From NCBI RefSeq assembly GCF_022829635.1, contig NZ_JAKSYO010000055.1:1-64000 (forward strand): a stretch of DNA of 64,000 nt. The letters are read 5' to 3'. Position 1 is the stretch's first letter. Every line of letters begins with the position of its first letter. The notes beneath the pieces were generated by a model. It saw only the letters and a list, made by a program, of their open reading frames with translations, was not told where the DNA came from and searched no databases. The stretch comes from Methylobacterium sp. E-066 (lineage in GTDB: Bacteria > Pseudomonadota > Alphaproteobacteria > Rhizobiales > Beijerinckiaceae). This document shows, in pieces, positions 24,312 through 33,920 of this stretch. Made by a program: the position numbers and the translations under genes.

Positions 24312-25442
24312 ATGAGCAACGATCGAAGTCGCGGCGCGGCCCTGGCCGCGCCCAGTTCCACCGAGGGTGAATCCCAGTCCCGGGAGCCCTGGTACGACCG
24401 CCTCCTGCAGGCGCTCCACCTCAAGCCGCGCGATTCGCTGCGTGAGGGTCTCGAGGAGGCACTCGCCGAGCCCGATGCCGGCGAGAGCGGTCTCACCCCC
24501 CTCGAGCGGGTGATGCTCAAGAACGTGCTCGGCCTGCACAAGGTGCGGGTCGACGACGTCATGGTCCCTCGGGCCGACATCGTCGCGGTCTCGAACGACA
24601 CCAATCTCGGCGACCTGCTCAAGCTGTTCCGCACTGCTGGCCATTCCCGGCTGCCGGTCTACGGCGAGACGCTGGATGACCCCCGCGGCATGGTCCACAT
24701 CCGCGACCTCGTCGATCACATCGCCGCCAAGGCCGAGCCGACCCGGCGCACTGCGACCGCGGTCCGGCCCGCCGTTCCCGCCGAGGGCGAGGCCGACGCC
24801 ACCGTGGCGCCGCGGCCTGCTCGTCGGGCGCCCGTGCGGCTGCCCCGGGCGCTGGATCTTGGCAAGGTCGACCTCACCACAACGCTCGCCGCAGCCCGCA
24901 TCCAGCGGCCGGTGCTGTTCGTCCCACCGTCCATGCCGGCCATCGACCTGCTGGTGCGGATGCAGGCGACGCGCACCCACATGGCCCTGGTCATCGACGA
25001 GTATGGCGGCACCGACGGGCTGATCTCGATCGAGGACCTGATCGAGGTGGTGGTCGGCGATATCGAGGACGAGCACGACGTCGCCGAGGCCAAGCAGGTG
25101 CAGCGGGTCGACGGTGAGGACGAGGTGTTCGTGGCCGATGCCCGCACGCCCCTGGCCGAAGTGTCCGAGGCCACCGGCGTCGATCTCGTGGCCGCTGTCG
25201 GCGACATGGCCGAGGAGATCGATACCCTGGGCGGTATGATCGTCACCCTGGCCGGGCGCGTCCCGTCCCGGGGCGAGCTGATCGTCGGGCCGGGCAACCT
25301 CGAATTCGAGGTGCTGGATGCCGATCCCCGCCGCCTGAAGCGGCTGCGGTTCCACAAGGGCGCGGCGCGGATCGGCAACGTCGTGCCCTTGGCCCTGCCC
25401 CCGCCCTCACCCCCGCCGGTCCCCGAGACGCCGCACCCATGA
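24312..25442 (+). CDS. corC: CorC/hemolysin-family CBS-domain protein
   Basis: A 376-residue soluble protein with no membrane domain, so it is the CorC type rather than the CNNM/HlyC transmembrane type. The first CBS motif is [13 protein letters not shown], the second is [20 protein letters not shown] followed by [18 protein letters not shown], and a CorC_HlyC C-terminal domain follows ([19 protein letters not shown]). An Ala/Pro/Arg-rich insert of about 50 residues separates the two CBS units, longer than usual. CorC is linked to magnesium/cobalt efflux and, in this cluster, to membrane stress; lnt follows. Confidence 0.9.
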   Translation: MSNDRSRGAALAAPSSTEGESQSREPWYDRLLQALHLKPRDSLREGLEEALAEPDAGESGLTPLERVMLKNVLGLHKVRVDDVMVPRADIVAVSNDTNLGDLLKLFRTAGHSRLPVYGETLDDPRGMVHIRDLVDHIAAKAEPTRRTATAVRPAVPAEGEADATVAPRPARRAPVRLPRALDLGKVDLTTTLAAARIQRPVLFVPPSMPAIDLLVRMQATRTHMALVIDEYGGTDGLISIEDLIEVVVGDIEDEHDVAEAKQVQRVDGEDEVFVADARTPLAEVSEATGVDLVAAVGDMAEEIDTLGGMIVTLAGRVPSRGELIVGPGNLEFEVLDADPRRLKRLRFHKGAARIGNVVPLALPPPSPPPVPETPHP

Positions 25443-25466
25443 TGGTCTTCGCGTGACGGGTGCTGC

Positions 25467-27137
25467 GTGGCGGTCCTGACCGTGGGTCATGCCCGGGACG
25501 TTGCCGCCCCGAGCGGTCCCATGGGCCGCCCCTCCCCGGGCTTCGTGCGTGCCATCGCCCGGCTGACCGGCTGGCGGCGGCTCGGCCTCGCCTGGCTCGC
25601 TGGGGCGCTCGGCGCCCTGGCGATGCCGCCCTTCGGTGTCCTGCCGGCGCTGGCCGTGTCCCTGTCGGTGGCGGTCTGGCTCATGGACGGGGCTGCCGCG
25701 GACCGGACCGCCCTGCGCCGGGTCCGGCCCTGCTTCCTGCTCGGCTGGGCCTGGGGCTTCGGCTATCTCACCGCCGGCCTGTGGTGGCTCGGCCAGGCCT
25801 TCCTGGTGGAGGCCGACGAGTTCCTGTGGGCTCTGCCCCTCGGCGTCGTCGGCCTGCCCTTCGCCCTCGGCTTCTTCTACGGCGCGGGGTTCGGCGCGGC
25901 CGGCCTGCTCTGGGCGCGCGGCCCCGCGCGGATCGCCGCCCTGGCTTTCGGGATCGGCGCCGCCGAGTGGCTGCGCGGCCACCTGTTCACGGGTTTCCCC
26001 TGGAACACCCTCGGGATGGCGCTCGCCCAGAACCTCTGGCTGATGCAAGGGGCCGCCGCGATCGGCCTCTACGGCCTCACCATCCTGGCCGTGCTGATCT
26101 GCGCCGCGCCAGCGACCCTGGCGACCGGCTCGCATCCGCGCAGCCGGTTCGGGCCGAGCGCCGCCGCCGCGATCGTGCTGATCGGCCTGACGCTCTACGG
26201 CGCCGCACGCGTCGGACCCCCCGATCCGGTGGTGACTGGCGTGCGCCTGCGCCTCGTCCAGCCGAATCTGCCGCAGGACGCCAAGTTCAGGCCCGAGAAC
26301 CGGGCCGACATCGTCGACCGCTACATCGAGCTGAGCCAGCGCCCGACCGAGGCCGGCGCGCCCGAGCCGACCCATATCGTCTGGCCGGAATCGGCCTTCC
26401 CGTTCCTGATCCAGCGCGATCCCGATGCGCTGGCCAAGGTGGCGGCCGGCCTCAAGCCCGGCCAGCAGCTGATGACCGGCGCGGCCCGGGCCGAAGAGCC
26501 CCTGCCCGGCGAGCGCCTGCGCTACTTCAACGCCGTCATGGTGATCGGGCCGGACGGCGTGATCTCCGACGCCTACGACAAGGTCCACCTCGTCCCGTTC
26601 GGCGAGTACCTGCCGGCGCCCATCGACGCCGCGCTTCGGGCCCTGGGCCTGCGCCAGTTCGTGGCGATCCCCGGCGGCTTCTCCGCCGGGACCCTGGCGG
26701 CGCAGCGGATCCTGACCGTGCCGGGCCTGCCGCCCGTGGCGGCGACGATCTGCTACGAGGCGATTTTTACGCACGCGATCCTGCCGGCGACGGCCGCTTC
26801 GGTGCCGCGGCCGCCCGGGCTGATCCTGAACGTCACCAACGATGCCTGGTTCGGCGACACGCCGGGCCCCCGCCAGCACCTCGCCCAGGCACGGCTGCGC
26901 GCCGTCGAGGAGGGCCTGCCCCTGATCCGCGACGCCAATACCGGGATCTCCGCGGTGATCGACGCGCACGGTCGCATCGTCGCGCAGACCGAGCTCGACA
27001 CGGAAACCTGGCTTGATGCCGACCTGCCCGCCCGCATCGTCGGCGGCACCCTGTACGGCCAGTTCGGCGATGCCGCCTTCGCGCTGATGCTTGCGGCCTG
27101 CCTGGGCGGCGCCCTCACCGCCCGGCGACGGTCATGA
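25467..27137 (+). CDS. lnt: Apolipoprotein N-acyltransferase
   Basis: A 556-residue membrane enzyme. About seven N-terminal helices precede a periplasmic nitrilase-fold domain with the catalytic triad Glu308 (WPESAFPF), Lys372 ([14 protein letters not shown]) and Cys429 (ICYEAIF). It adds the third acyl chain to the N-terminal Cys of lipoproteins. The GTG at 25467 follows corC closely; an in-frame ATG at 25521 is an alternative start that would drop 18 residues. Its end overlaps the next gene by ATGA. Confidence 0.93.
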   Translation: MAVLTVGHARDVAAPSGPMGRPSPGFVRAIARLTGWRRLGLAWLAGALGALAMPPFGVLPALAVSLSVAVWLMDGAAADRTALRRVRPCFLLGWAWGFGYLTAGLWWLGQAFLVEADEFLWALPLGVVGLPFALGFFYGAGFGAAGLLWARGPARIAALAFGIGAAEWLRGHLFTGFPWNTLGMALAQNLWLMQGAAAIGLYGLTILAVLICAAPATLATGSHPRSRFGPSAAAAIVLIGLTLYGAARVGPPDPVVTGVRLRLVQPNLPQDAKFRPENRADIVDRYIELSQRPTEAGAPEPTHIVWPESAFPFLIQRDPDALAKVAAGLKPGQQLMTGAARAEEPLPGERLRYFNAVMVIGPDGVISDAYDKVHLVPFGEYLPAPIDAALRALGLRQFVAIPGGFSAGTLAAQRILTVPGLPPVAATICYEAIFTHAILPATAASVPRPPGLILNVTNDAWFGDTPGPRQHLAQARLRAVEEGLPLIRDANTGISAVIDAHGRIVAQTELDTETWLDADLPARIVGGTLYGQFGDAAFALMLAACLGGALTARRRS

Positions 27138-28360
27138 GCCCGGAGCGGACGGCCCCGGGCCGGATCCTCCTCGGCCTCGCGCTGATGCTGGTCGCGTTCA
27201 ACCTGCGCCCGGCGCTCAGTACCATCGGGCCGCTCCTGGCGACGATCCGGGAGAGCACCGGGCTCAGCGCCGGCGGCGCCGCGATCCTCACCACCCTGCC
27301 GGTCCTGTGCCTCGGCATCGCTTGCGCGTTGGCGGCGCCGCTGATCCGGCGGATCGGGCCCGATCTCGCCGTGCTGGTCGGCGCCACGATCCTGGCCGCC
27401 GGCTTGGCCCTGCGCGGTCTCGGCGGCCTCGGGCCGCTTTTCACCGGAACAGCGCTGGCCGCCATCGGGATCGGGCTCGACAACGTGCTCCTGCCCGCCC
27501 TGGTGAAGCGCGACTTTTCCGGCAGCAGCGGCCTGATGACCGGCCTCTACACGATGACCCTGTGCCTCGGCGCGGCGGCCGGCGCGGGCGCGGCGGTGCC
27601 GGTGGAGCACGCCCTCGGCGGCGGCTGGCCCTCGGCGCTCGCGATCTGGGCGCTGCCCGCACTCGTGGCGGGGTTCCTATGGATCCCATTCGCCCGTCGC
27701 ACCGCCTCGAACGCCGCGCCTTCTGCCGGGCGTTTGTTGCGCGATCCCCTGGCCTGGTGGGTCACGGGCTTCATGGGCCTGCAATCCTCCCTGGCCTACA
27801 CCCTGTTCGGCTGGCTGCCCCTGCTGCTCCAGGCGCGCGGCCTTTCGGCGCTCGATGCCGGCCTCTACGCCTCGCTGATGACCCTGGTCCAGGCGCCGGG
27901 TGCGCTGATCACCGCCATGCTGGCCGCCCGGGTGCGGGACCAGCGGGCCTGGATCGTCGCGATTCCGGGGCTCACGGCGGCCGCGTTCCTGGTGCTCGCC
28001 TTCGGGCCGGAGGCTTTGCGCATCCCGGCGGCCTGTGCCCTCGGCTTCGGCATCGGCGGCTGCTTCGGCCTCGGGCTGACCTTGATCGTCCTGCGCGCCG
28101 CGGATGCCGCCAGCGCCGCCGGCCTCTCGGCCATGGCGCAGGGCATCGGCTATACCGGCGCCTGCCTCGGCCCCCTGGCCTTCGGCTTCGCCCATGAGGC
28201 GACGGGCGGCTGGGGCCTCGCCGGCGGCCTGTTCGTCACCATCGCGATCACCGCCATCCTGGTCGGGCAGGCCGCCGGCCGCGACCGCAAGGTCAGCGCC
28301 GCCGCGCCGGACTTGGGCAGCGCGCCGCTTCAGCCGTCGCTGCCGGCCAGCGGCCGCTGA
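27134..28360 (+). CDS. Major facilitator transporter, CynX/NimT type
   Basis: A 408-residue protein with 12 predicted helices. Family features are FNLRPALSTIGPLL in helix 1, LTTLPVLCLGIACALAAPLIRR between helices 2 and 3, and GLYTMTLCLGAAAGAGAAVPVE in helix 5, as in CynX/NimT (cyanate and 2-nitroimidazole transporters). The substrate is unknown. The start overlaps the lnt stop as ATGA, so it is co-transcribed and may have joined the operon by chance. Confidence 0.8.
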   Translation: MSPERTAPGRILLGLALMLVAFNLRPALSTIGPLLATIRESTGLSAGGAAILTTLPVLCLGIACALAAPLIRRIGPDLAVLVGATILAAGLALRGLGGLGPLFTGTALAAIGIGLDNVLLPALVKRDFSGSSGLMTGLYTMTLCLGAAAGAGAAVPVEHALGGGWPSALAIWALPALVAGFLWIPFARRTASNAAPSAGRLLRDPLAWWVTGFMGLQSSLAYTLFGWLPLLLQARGLSALDAGLYASLMTLVQAPGALITAMLAARVRDQRAWIVAIPGLTAAAFLVLAFGPEALRIPAACALGFGIGGCFGLGLTLIVLRAADAASAAGLSAMAQGIGYTGACLGPLAFGFAHEATGGWGLAGGLFVTIAITAILVGQAAGRDRKVSAAAPDLGSAPLQPSLPASGR

Positions 28361-28547
28361 CCGGGGCGGACGCCGCCCGTCCGCAAGATGCCCGCAGGTC
28401 GCCCCTCGCCCGCGACAGTCGAGCCAGCGATGCCGGAGGTGCGGGCCAAGCACTCTTGACGCTGAACGCCGCCGGGCCAGGATGACGTGGAGTATTCCGC
28501 CGAGTCCGCAAGCTGGCGTGACCGGCGTCCTGCTTCGGGTGGACACT

Positions 28548-29075
28548 ATGGCACGCATCGACAGGTCGACGCTTCTTCTGGTTGCAACTGCCGTCATCGC
28601 GCTCCCGCTGACGATGACCGGTGCCGAGGCACGCGGATTTGGGGGCGGGTTCCACGGTGGCGTCGGGACCCGGATCGGCGCCTGGGGACGGCCGCTCGGA
28701 CCGGTCCGGCCGGGCCCCGCGATCATCGGTGGGCGGCCGTACCGGCCCGGCTTCGCGTTCCGGCACCCGTACACCTACCGGCCGTGGTATGGCGGCTACT
28801 ACGGTTACGGGCTCGCCGGCCTCGGTCTCGGCTTCGGCCTGGGCAGCCTGTGGGGCGATTTCGGCGATCCGTTCTACGACGATGCCTATATCTACGCGCC
28901 GCGGGTCTACAGGCCCCCGGTCTACGTGGCGCCGGCCGACGTGCCGCCGGTGGTGGAGGCGGACCCGGCCGATCTCCCGGCGGCCGTCGCGGCCTGCGCC
29001 CGCCGCTTCAGGACCTACGATCCGGCCACGCAGACCTTTATCGGCAAAGGTTACGTCCGCCGCCACTGCCCCTGA
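28548..29075 (+). CDS. Secreted Gly/Tyr-rich protein with BA14K-like C-terminus
   Basis: A 175-residue exported protein from ATG 28548; an in-frame GTG three codons upstream is possible. Signal peptide residues 1-28 end in AEA. The middle is Gly/Arg/Pro/Tyr-rich (FGGGFHGGVG, RPWYGGYYGYG). The C-terminus AACARRFRTYDPATQTFIGK and HCP matches the BA14K family ending, with two Cys that could form a disulfide. BA14K proteins are Rhizobiales envelope proteins first noted as immunoreactive in Brucella. The precise role is unknown. It is convergent with katA. Confidence 0.7.
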   Translation: MARIDRSTLLLVATAVIALPLTMTGAEARGFGGGFHGGVGTRIGAWGRPLGPVRPGPAIIGGRPYRPGFAFRHPYTYRPWYGGYYGYGLAGLGLGFGLGSLWGDFGDPFYDDAYIYAPRVYRPPVYVAPADVPPVVEADPADLPAAVAACARRFRTYDPATQTFIGKGYVRRHCP

Positions 29076-29102
29076 GCGGTGATCGCGCCTTGGGATGAGG
29101 CT

Positions 29103-29140
29103 AAAAAGAAGGCCCCGCGGGTTTTCACCCGCAGGGCCTC
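29103..29140 (-). terminator. Intrinsic terminator of katA
   Basis: Read on the minus strand, a stem of AGGCCC and GCGGGT segments pairs across a short loop with one bulge, and is followed by TTCTTTTTAG. It lies about 38 bases after the katA stop. On the plus strand only a weak tail follows, so it mainly serves katA. Confidence 0.75.
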
Positions 29141-29177
29141 CGTTCAGTCAGGGCCGGTTCGGCGCCGCGTAAAAAAC

Positions 29178-30767
29178 TTACTCGGCGGCGACCCTGTGGG
29201 CCTGGGAGCCGTCTGTGTAGGTCTCGGCCTGCAGGCGCTTGTGCGGGGCGGCGCGGCCCGGCAGCGGCGGCAGGGCCTTGGCCTTCTCCAGGTCGATGCC
29301 CGCACCCTCTGCGACGCGGCGGCCGTAATCCTCGTCCGCGTGCCAGAAGTGCCAGACCATCCGCAGTTGGATCGGCTCCGGGCACTGCTTCATGTCGCCG
29401 ACCAGGTTGGCGATCAGGTCGTCCCGCTCCCAATCCTGGAACGAGCGGTACCGGACGCCGGCCTGGGTGTAGTCGTCCTCGGTGCGCGAGGTCTGGTATC
29501 GGCCGAGCTGGCCCTGCACCGGCTGGCGGTACTCCTTGGCCGGCTTCGGGGCTTCGCGCAGACCCTCGGCCAGGGTCGAGGGCTCGTAGTTGATGTGCTT
29601 GTTCGGCCCGGTGCCGTCGACCGAGTAGGTCATCTGGCCGTCCCGCTGGTTGGAATAGACCTTCACGCCCGGCTGCGGCGCGTTGATCGGCAGCTGCAGG
29701 TAGTTCGGGCCGACGCGGTAGCGCTGGGTGTCCGAGTAGGACAGGGTCCGGCCCTGCAGCATCTTGTCGTCCGAGAAGTCGATGCCGTCGACCAGCACGC
29801 CGGTGCCGAAGGCCGACTGCTCGACCTCAGCGAAGAAGTTGTCCGGCACCCGGTCCAGCACCATGCGGCCCACCGGCAGCAGCGGGAACTGGTCCACCGG
29901 CCACAGCTTCGTGTCGTCCAGCGGATCGAACGACAGGTGGTCGTTCGGGCCGTCCGGCATGATCTGCACGCAGAACTCCCACTCGGGGAAGTTGCCGGCC
30001 TTGATGTTGTCGTACAGGTCGCGGGTCGCGTGGCCGACATCCTTGCCCTGGATTTCGGCGGCCTGCTGCGAGGTCAGGTTGCGGACGCCCTGCTTCGGCT
30101 CCCAGTGGAACTTGCAGAGCACGGCCTCGCCCTGGTCGTTGACCAGCTTGTAGGTGTTGACGCCGGAGCCTTCCATTTCGCGGTAATTGGCCGGGATGCC
30201 CCAGGGCGACTTGAGATGTGTCACCATGTGGATCGACTCGGGGTGCTGGGCCACGAAGTCGAAGAAGCGCCACGCCTCCTGGCGGTTGGTCACCGGGTCC
30301 GGCTTGAAGGCGTGGATCATGTCGGGGAACTTGATCGCGTCCCGGATGAAGAACACCTTGAGGTTGTTGCCAACCAGGTCCCAATTGCCATCGACGGTCT
30401 TGAACTTCACCGCGAAGCCGCGCGGGTCGCGCTCGGTCTCCGGGCTCTCCTTGGCGCCGGCCACCGTCGAGAAGCGCACGAACATCGGCGTCTTCACGCC
30501 GGTCTCGTTGAGCACGCGGGCGCGGGTGTACTTGGAGGCCGGCTCGTTGCCGATCTTACCGTAGGCCTCGAAGTAGCCGTGGGCGCCGGCGCCGCGGGCA
30601 TGGACCACGCGCTCCGGGATCCGCTCACGGTCGAAGTGGGTGATCTTCTCGATGAACTGGTAGTTCTCGAGCGTCGCGGGGCCGCGCTCGCCGACCGTGC
30701 GGGTGCTCTGGTTGTCGCGGACCGGATGGCCCTGGCGGGTCGTGAGAATCGGGCGTTGATCGCTCAT
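29178..30767 (-). CDS. katA: Monofunctional heme catalase
   Basis: A 529-residue catalase with the distal His56 in [12 protein letters not shown], the distal Asn129 in GNWDLVGNN, and the proximal heme ligand Tyr344 in [12 protein letters not shown]. Length fits the small-subunit clade. It has no signal peptide and would decompose hydrogen peroxide in the cytosol. It is divergent from oxyR across a 137-base promoter region with an OxyR-type site, so peroxide induction is expected. An intrinsic terminator follows. Confidence 0.95.
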   Translation of the reverse strand: MSDQRPILTTRQGHPVRDNQSTRTVGERGPATLENYQFIEKITHFDRERIPERVVHARGAGAHGYFEAYGKIGNEPASKYTRARVLNETGVKTPMFVRFSTVAGAKESPETERDPRGFAVKFKTVDGNWDLVGNNLKVFFIRDAIKFPDMIHAFKPDPVTNRQEAWRFFDFVAQHPESIHMVTHLKSPWGIPANYREMEGSGVNTYKLVNDQGEAVLCKFHWEPKQGVRNLTSQQAAEIQGKDVGHATRDLYDNIKAGNFPEWEFCVQIMPDGPNDHLSFDPLDDTKLWPVDQFPLLPVGRMVLDRVPDNFFAEVEQSAFGTGVLVDGIDFSDDKMLQGRTLSYSDTQRYRVGPNYLQLPINAPQPGVKVYSNQRDGQMTYSVDGTGPNKHINYEPSTLAEGLREAPKPAKEYRQPVQGQLGRYQTSRTEDDYTQAGVRYRSFQDWERDDLIANLVGDMKQCPEPIQLRMVWHFWHADEDYGRRVAEGAGIDLEKAKALPPLPGRAAPHKRLQAETYTDGSQAHRVAAE

Positions 30768-30891
30768 GCGTCTCGTCTCTCCGTGAAGCCTGTGAGCGGG
30801 ATATGGGGCCGACTCGGCAGACTGGAACCGTTCCGACGAGGTTATGGACCCTGGCGAGCCTAATGGCTAATGCATCGTCGCAAACGCCATG

Positions 30892-30906
30892 ATAGACGCA
30901 GCCTAT
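30892..30906. promoter_or_regulatory. OxyR-type half-site pair ATAG-N7-CTAT
   Basis: ATAG at 30892-30895 and CTAT at 30903-30906 are separated by exactly seven bases, matching one module of the OxyR consensus and the LysR T-N11-A rule. The second half overlaps the oxyR ATG (30905), a position suited to autorepression. A good second module at the expected spacing was not seen. The site lies in the katA-oxyR divergent promoter region. Confidence 0.45.
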
Positions 30907-31834
30907 GAACCTCTCGGGTTTGTCGCTCCGCGACCTGGAATATGTCGTGGCGGTGGCCGACGAGGGCCATTTCGGCCGGGCGGCCGAGCGCTGCAATGTC
31001 AGCCAACCGACCCTGAGCGTGCAGGTGCGTAAGCTGGAGGGCACCCTGGGGCTGACCCTGTTCGAGCGCTCGAACCGCCGGGTGCTTCTCACCGAAGCGG
31101 GCCAGGGCATCGTCCGGCAGTCGCGGATCGTCCTGGCCGAGGCCCAGCGTCTGCTGGCGCTCGCCACCGAGGGCCGCGGCTCGCCGCTCACCGGCCGGCT
31201 GGTGCTGGCCGCGATCCAGACGTTGGGCCCCTACTTCTTTCCGCTGGTGCTGCGGCCCCTGCGCCAGCAATACCCGCTGCTGACGTTGTCGTTGTCCGAG
31301 TCGCGCACCGCCGAGATCGTCGAGGGCCTGCGCGATGGGCGCATCGATGCCGCCCTGGTCTCCCTGCCCCTGCCCCCCGTCGGGCTCGCGGTGGCGCCGC
31401 TGTTCGTCGAGCCGTTCTGGCTCGCCTGTCCGGCCGAGCACGCGCTGGCCCGCGGCGGTGCCCTCTCGGCTACCGAGATCGCCGGGCCGGACCTGCTGCT
31501 CCTCGACGAGGGCAATTGCCTGCGCGACCAGGCGATCGCCGCCTGCGGCGCGGGTTCTTCCGTGGGCCGCCACGCCACCAGCCTGGAGACCCTCCGCTCG
31601 ATGGTGGCGGCCGGGACCGGTTACACCCTGCTGCCGGCGCTGGCCGTGCCCCCCGGCCCCGACCCGACCGGCCTGACCGTCACCCGGTCCTTCGACGTCG
31701 ACGGTCCGGGCCGCACCATCGCGCTCGCCTGGCGGGCGAGCGACCCGCGCGCGCCCGGGCTGGCGAACTTGGCTGCGTTCTTCCGCGCGCATGCACCGCC
31801 CGGCACGGCGGCCTGCCGGGATGAGACGGCTTAG
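30905..31834 (+). CDS. oxyR: Peroxide-sensing LysR-type regulator OxyR
   Basis: A 309-residue LysR regulator. The N-terminal helix-turn-helix is HFGRAAERCNVSQPTLSVQVRK cut here to its core (residues about 22-43). The effector domain contains DEGNCLRDQAIAAC with Cys205 and Cys214, nine residues apart as in the Cys199-Cys208 redox pair of E. coli OxyR, within the diagnostic CLRDQA motif. It should activate katA on peroxide oxidation. It is divergently transcribed from katA. Confidence 0.93.
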   Translation: MNLSGLSLRDLEYVVAVADEGHFGRAAERCNVSQPTLSVQVRKLEGTLGLTLFERSNRRVLLTEAGQGIVRQSRIVLAEAQRLLALATEGRGSPLTGRLVLAAIQTLGPYFFPLVLRPLRQQYPLLTLSLSESRTAEIVEGLRDGRIDAALVSLPLPPVGLAVAPLFVEPFWLACPAEHALARGGALSATEIAGPDLLLLDEGNCLRDQAIAACGAGSSVGRHATSLETLRSMVAAGTGYTLLPALAVPPGPDPTGLTVTRSFDVDGPGRTIALAWRASDPRAPGLANLAAFFRAHAPPGTAACRDETA

Positions 31835-31883
31835 CTTTTTCAGGGTTTGGGTTCTGGGGCGCGGACGTTCGTTGGCCCGCCCT

Positions 31884-31995
31884 GTCATCCCGGGGCGCCG
31901 CAGGCGAGCCCGGGATCCAGATCCGCTGACAGCGCAAGTTCCTGATACAACGAAGTTTCTGGATTCCGGGCTCCGCTGCGCGGCCCCAGAATGAC
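31884..31995. repeat. Imperfect palindromic intergenic element
   Basis: The left arm starts GTCATCCCGGGGCGCCGC and reads to GGATCCAGA; the right arm, from about TCTGGATTCCGGGC to GAATGAC, is its imperfect reverse complement. It sits between oxyR and the lyase-like gene. The sequence family (GTCAT...GAATGAC with GGGCTC-CGC centres) resembles widespread bacterial intergenic mosaic repeats. No gene lies in 31835-32167. Confidence 0.75.
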
Positions 31996-32167
31996 GGGGT
32001 GATTCACAAAGCAGCTCGCTGGTTCGACGAACCGTGCTGCCGGTGTGCCGCGGACCTCTCAATAATTACCACTCCCGAACACGATCTGGATTGTGATGTG
32101 TGATCACTCGCCGGATCGCAGAGAATTCCCCGGCCGGCGCGAAACGGCGGCGCATAGGAGCAAGCTC

Positions 32168-33658
32168 ATGCGGCGCAGACTGATCGCGACCCTGGTCGCC
32201 TTTCTCACCCCCGCGACAACCCTCGCCGCCTCCCAAGATAGCTTTGCCCGCATCGACGCCATCGACCGCGCCTCTCTGGTGATGACCGTGGAAACCGGCA
32301 TCGTCCCGCGGGACCTCGGGGTGCGGATCGCCCAAGCCCTCGATCAGGTCGCCTCGGAGGCCGCCAAGCCGGGCGTCGAGCGGCCGGACGATTACCTGCG
32401 GATCGAGCCGCTGATCACCGCCATCGCCGGCCCGGATGCCACGCGGATGCATTCCGGCCGCAGCCGGCAGGACATCATCCCGACCGTGCTGAAGCTCGAC
32501 CAGCGCGACCGGCTGCTCGACCTCGCCCAGGCCCTGGATGGGACCCGCGCCGCCCTCCTGACCGTCGCCGAGCGGGAGGCCGACACGATCGTCCCGGCCT
32601 ACACCAACGGAGTGCAGGCGCAGCCGACCACGCTCGGCCACTATCTGCTCGGCTATGCCGGGGCGCTGGCCCGCGACGCGGACCGCCTGCGCGAGAGCTG
32701 GGCGCGGGTGAACCTGTCGCCGCTCGGCGCCGCTGCTCTCGGCACGTCGAGCTTTCCGGTCGATCGCGGCCGGCTCGCCGGGCTGCTCGGCTTCGATGCG
32801 CCGGTGGAGAACAGCTACGATGCCGGCCAGCTCGCCCCGATGGATCTCGGCCTGGAGCTGACCGGCCTGTCGGCCAACCTCGCCACCACGGCCGGCAGCT
32901 TCGCGCAGGACCTCTACGCGCAGTACCATCAGACCCGGCCGTGGATCCTGCTGCGCGAGGGCGCCCTGACCGGCCCGAGCAGCATCATGCCGCAGAAGCG
33001 TAATCCGGTGGCGCTCTACAGCCTGCGCATGAAGGCGAGCGACGTGGTCGCCGCCGCCCAGGCCTTCGTCATCATGGCCCACAACGTCGAGTCCGGCATG
33101 CCGGACTACAAGCGCAACCAGTCCGAGCCCCCGGGCCGGACCATCTCCGAGGCGGCCGAGACCTGCCGGCGCTGGACCCGGGTCCTCGACGGGCTGGTGA
33201 TCGACCGGGCCCGGGCCGCCGACGAGGTCGCGGCCGATTACTCCACCACCACGGAGCTCGCCGACACCCTCCAGCGCGAGGCCGACGTGCCGTTCCGGCT
33301 CGGGCACCATTTCGCCTCCGAGCTGGTCAGCTATGGCCGCAGCCACGACCTGCGCCCGGCCGATCTGCCCTTCGCCGAGGTGAAGCGGATCTACGCGGAG
33401 GCCGCCGCCGGCTCGGGCCTCAAGCCGGACCTGCCCCTCGACGAGGCCCGGTTCCGGGCGGCCCTGTCGGCGCGGGGCATGATCGACGCCGCCAAGGGCC
33501 TGGGCGGCCCGCAACCCGCGGAGGTCCGGCGCATGCTCGCCGCCGCCCGGACGCGCCTCGACGCCGACCGGACCTGGCTGGCCGATCGCCGCACCGCGCT
33601 CGCGGCGGCACGCGGCCGATTGGATGCGGCTTTTGCGAATATCAAAAAAGGGCCGTAG
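32168..33658 (+). CDS. Exported argininosuccinate-lyase-like protein
   Basis: A 496-residue member of the fumarase/aspartase superfamily, closest to argininosuccinate lyase: RMHSGRSRQD, AQPTTLGHYLL and the mobile-loop signature GPSSIMPQKRNP (269-280). The start at ATG 32168 follows GGAG and gives a signal peptide (MRRRLIATLVAFLTPATTLA, ending in AA), so the product is probably periplasmic. The usual catalytic Thr-His of the family (YTHLQ) is YTNGVQ here, with Asn147 replacing His. It is therefore unlikely to be the arginine-pathway ArgH. Substrate unknown. Confidence 0.75.
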   Translation: MRRRLIATLVAFLTPATTLAASQDSFARIDAIDRASLVMTVETGIVPRDLGVRIAQALDQVASEAAKPGVERPDDYLRIEPLITAIAGPDATRMHSGRSRQDIIPTVLKLDQRDRLLDLAQALDGTRAALLTVAEREADTIVPAYTNGVQAQPTTLGHYLLGYAGALARDADRLRESWARVNLSPLGAAALGTSSFPVDRGRLAGLLGFDAPVENSYDAGQLAPMDLGLELTGLSANLATTAGSFAQDLYAQYHQTRPWILLREGALTGPSSIMPQKRNPVALYSLRMKASDVVAAAQAFVIMAHNVESGMPDYKRNQSEPPGRTISEAAETCRRWTRVLDGLVIDRARAADEVAADYSTTTELADTLQREADVPFRLGHHFASELVSYGRSHDLRPADLPFAEVKRIYAEAAAGSGLKPDLPLDEARFRAALSARGMIDAAKGLGGPQPAEVRRMLAAARTRLDADRTWLADRRTALAAARGRLDAAFANIKKGP

Positions 33659-33685
33659 GGCCGTTCCTGCTCGGCACCCCTTTAA

Positions 33686-33744
33686 CCCACTTCCCTCATC
33701 CTGAGGCGCGAGCGCAGCGAGCCGCGAAGGATGAGGGAAGTGGG
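33686..33744. repeat. Palindrome with 17-bp arms (CCCACTTCCCTCATCCT)
   Basis: Left arm 33686-33702 and right arm 33728-33744 are exact reverse complements around GAGGCGCGAGCGCAGCGAGC-type centre sequence. It shares the CCTCATCCTGAGG core with elements at 42019-42128 and 57651-57765. It may act as a terminator for the lyase-like gene. No gene is seen in 33659-33833; the rest of that space is ordinary non-coding sequence. Confidence 0.85.
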
Positions 33745-33920
33745 TGGGATTGGCCTGGTGGCGGGCGTCAAGCGGGCGAAATGCTTCATCTTGAGAGAAA
33801 CGGGCTCACCTAACCCCGCGCGAACACCGGACCTTGCCAACCCTGACATCGGCATTCCCAAAAATCTTTGCCGTGACAGGGCCCATATTGCGGTGTAGCG
33901 GCCCTCACGCCCGACAATTA

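Noticed and set aside
29079..30863. 594-residue plus-strand frame
   Set aside because: Mirror of katA; the catalase on the minus strand has complete active-site motifs.
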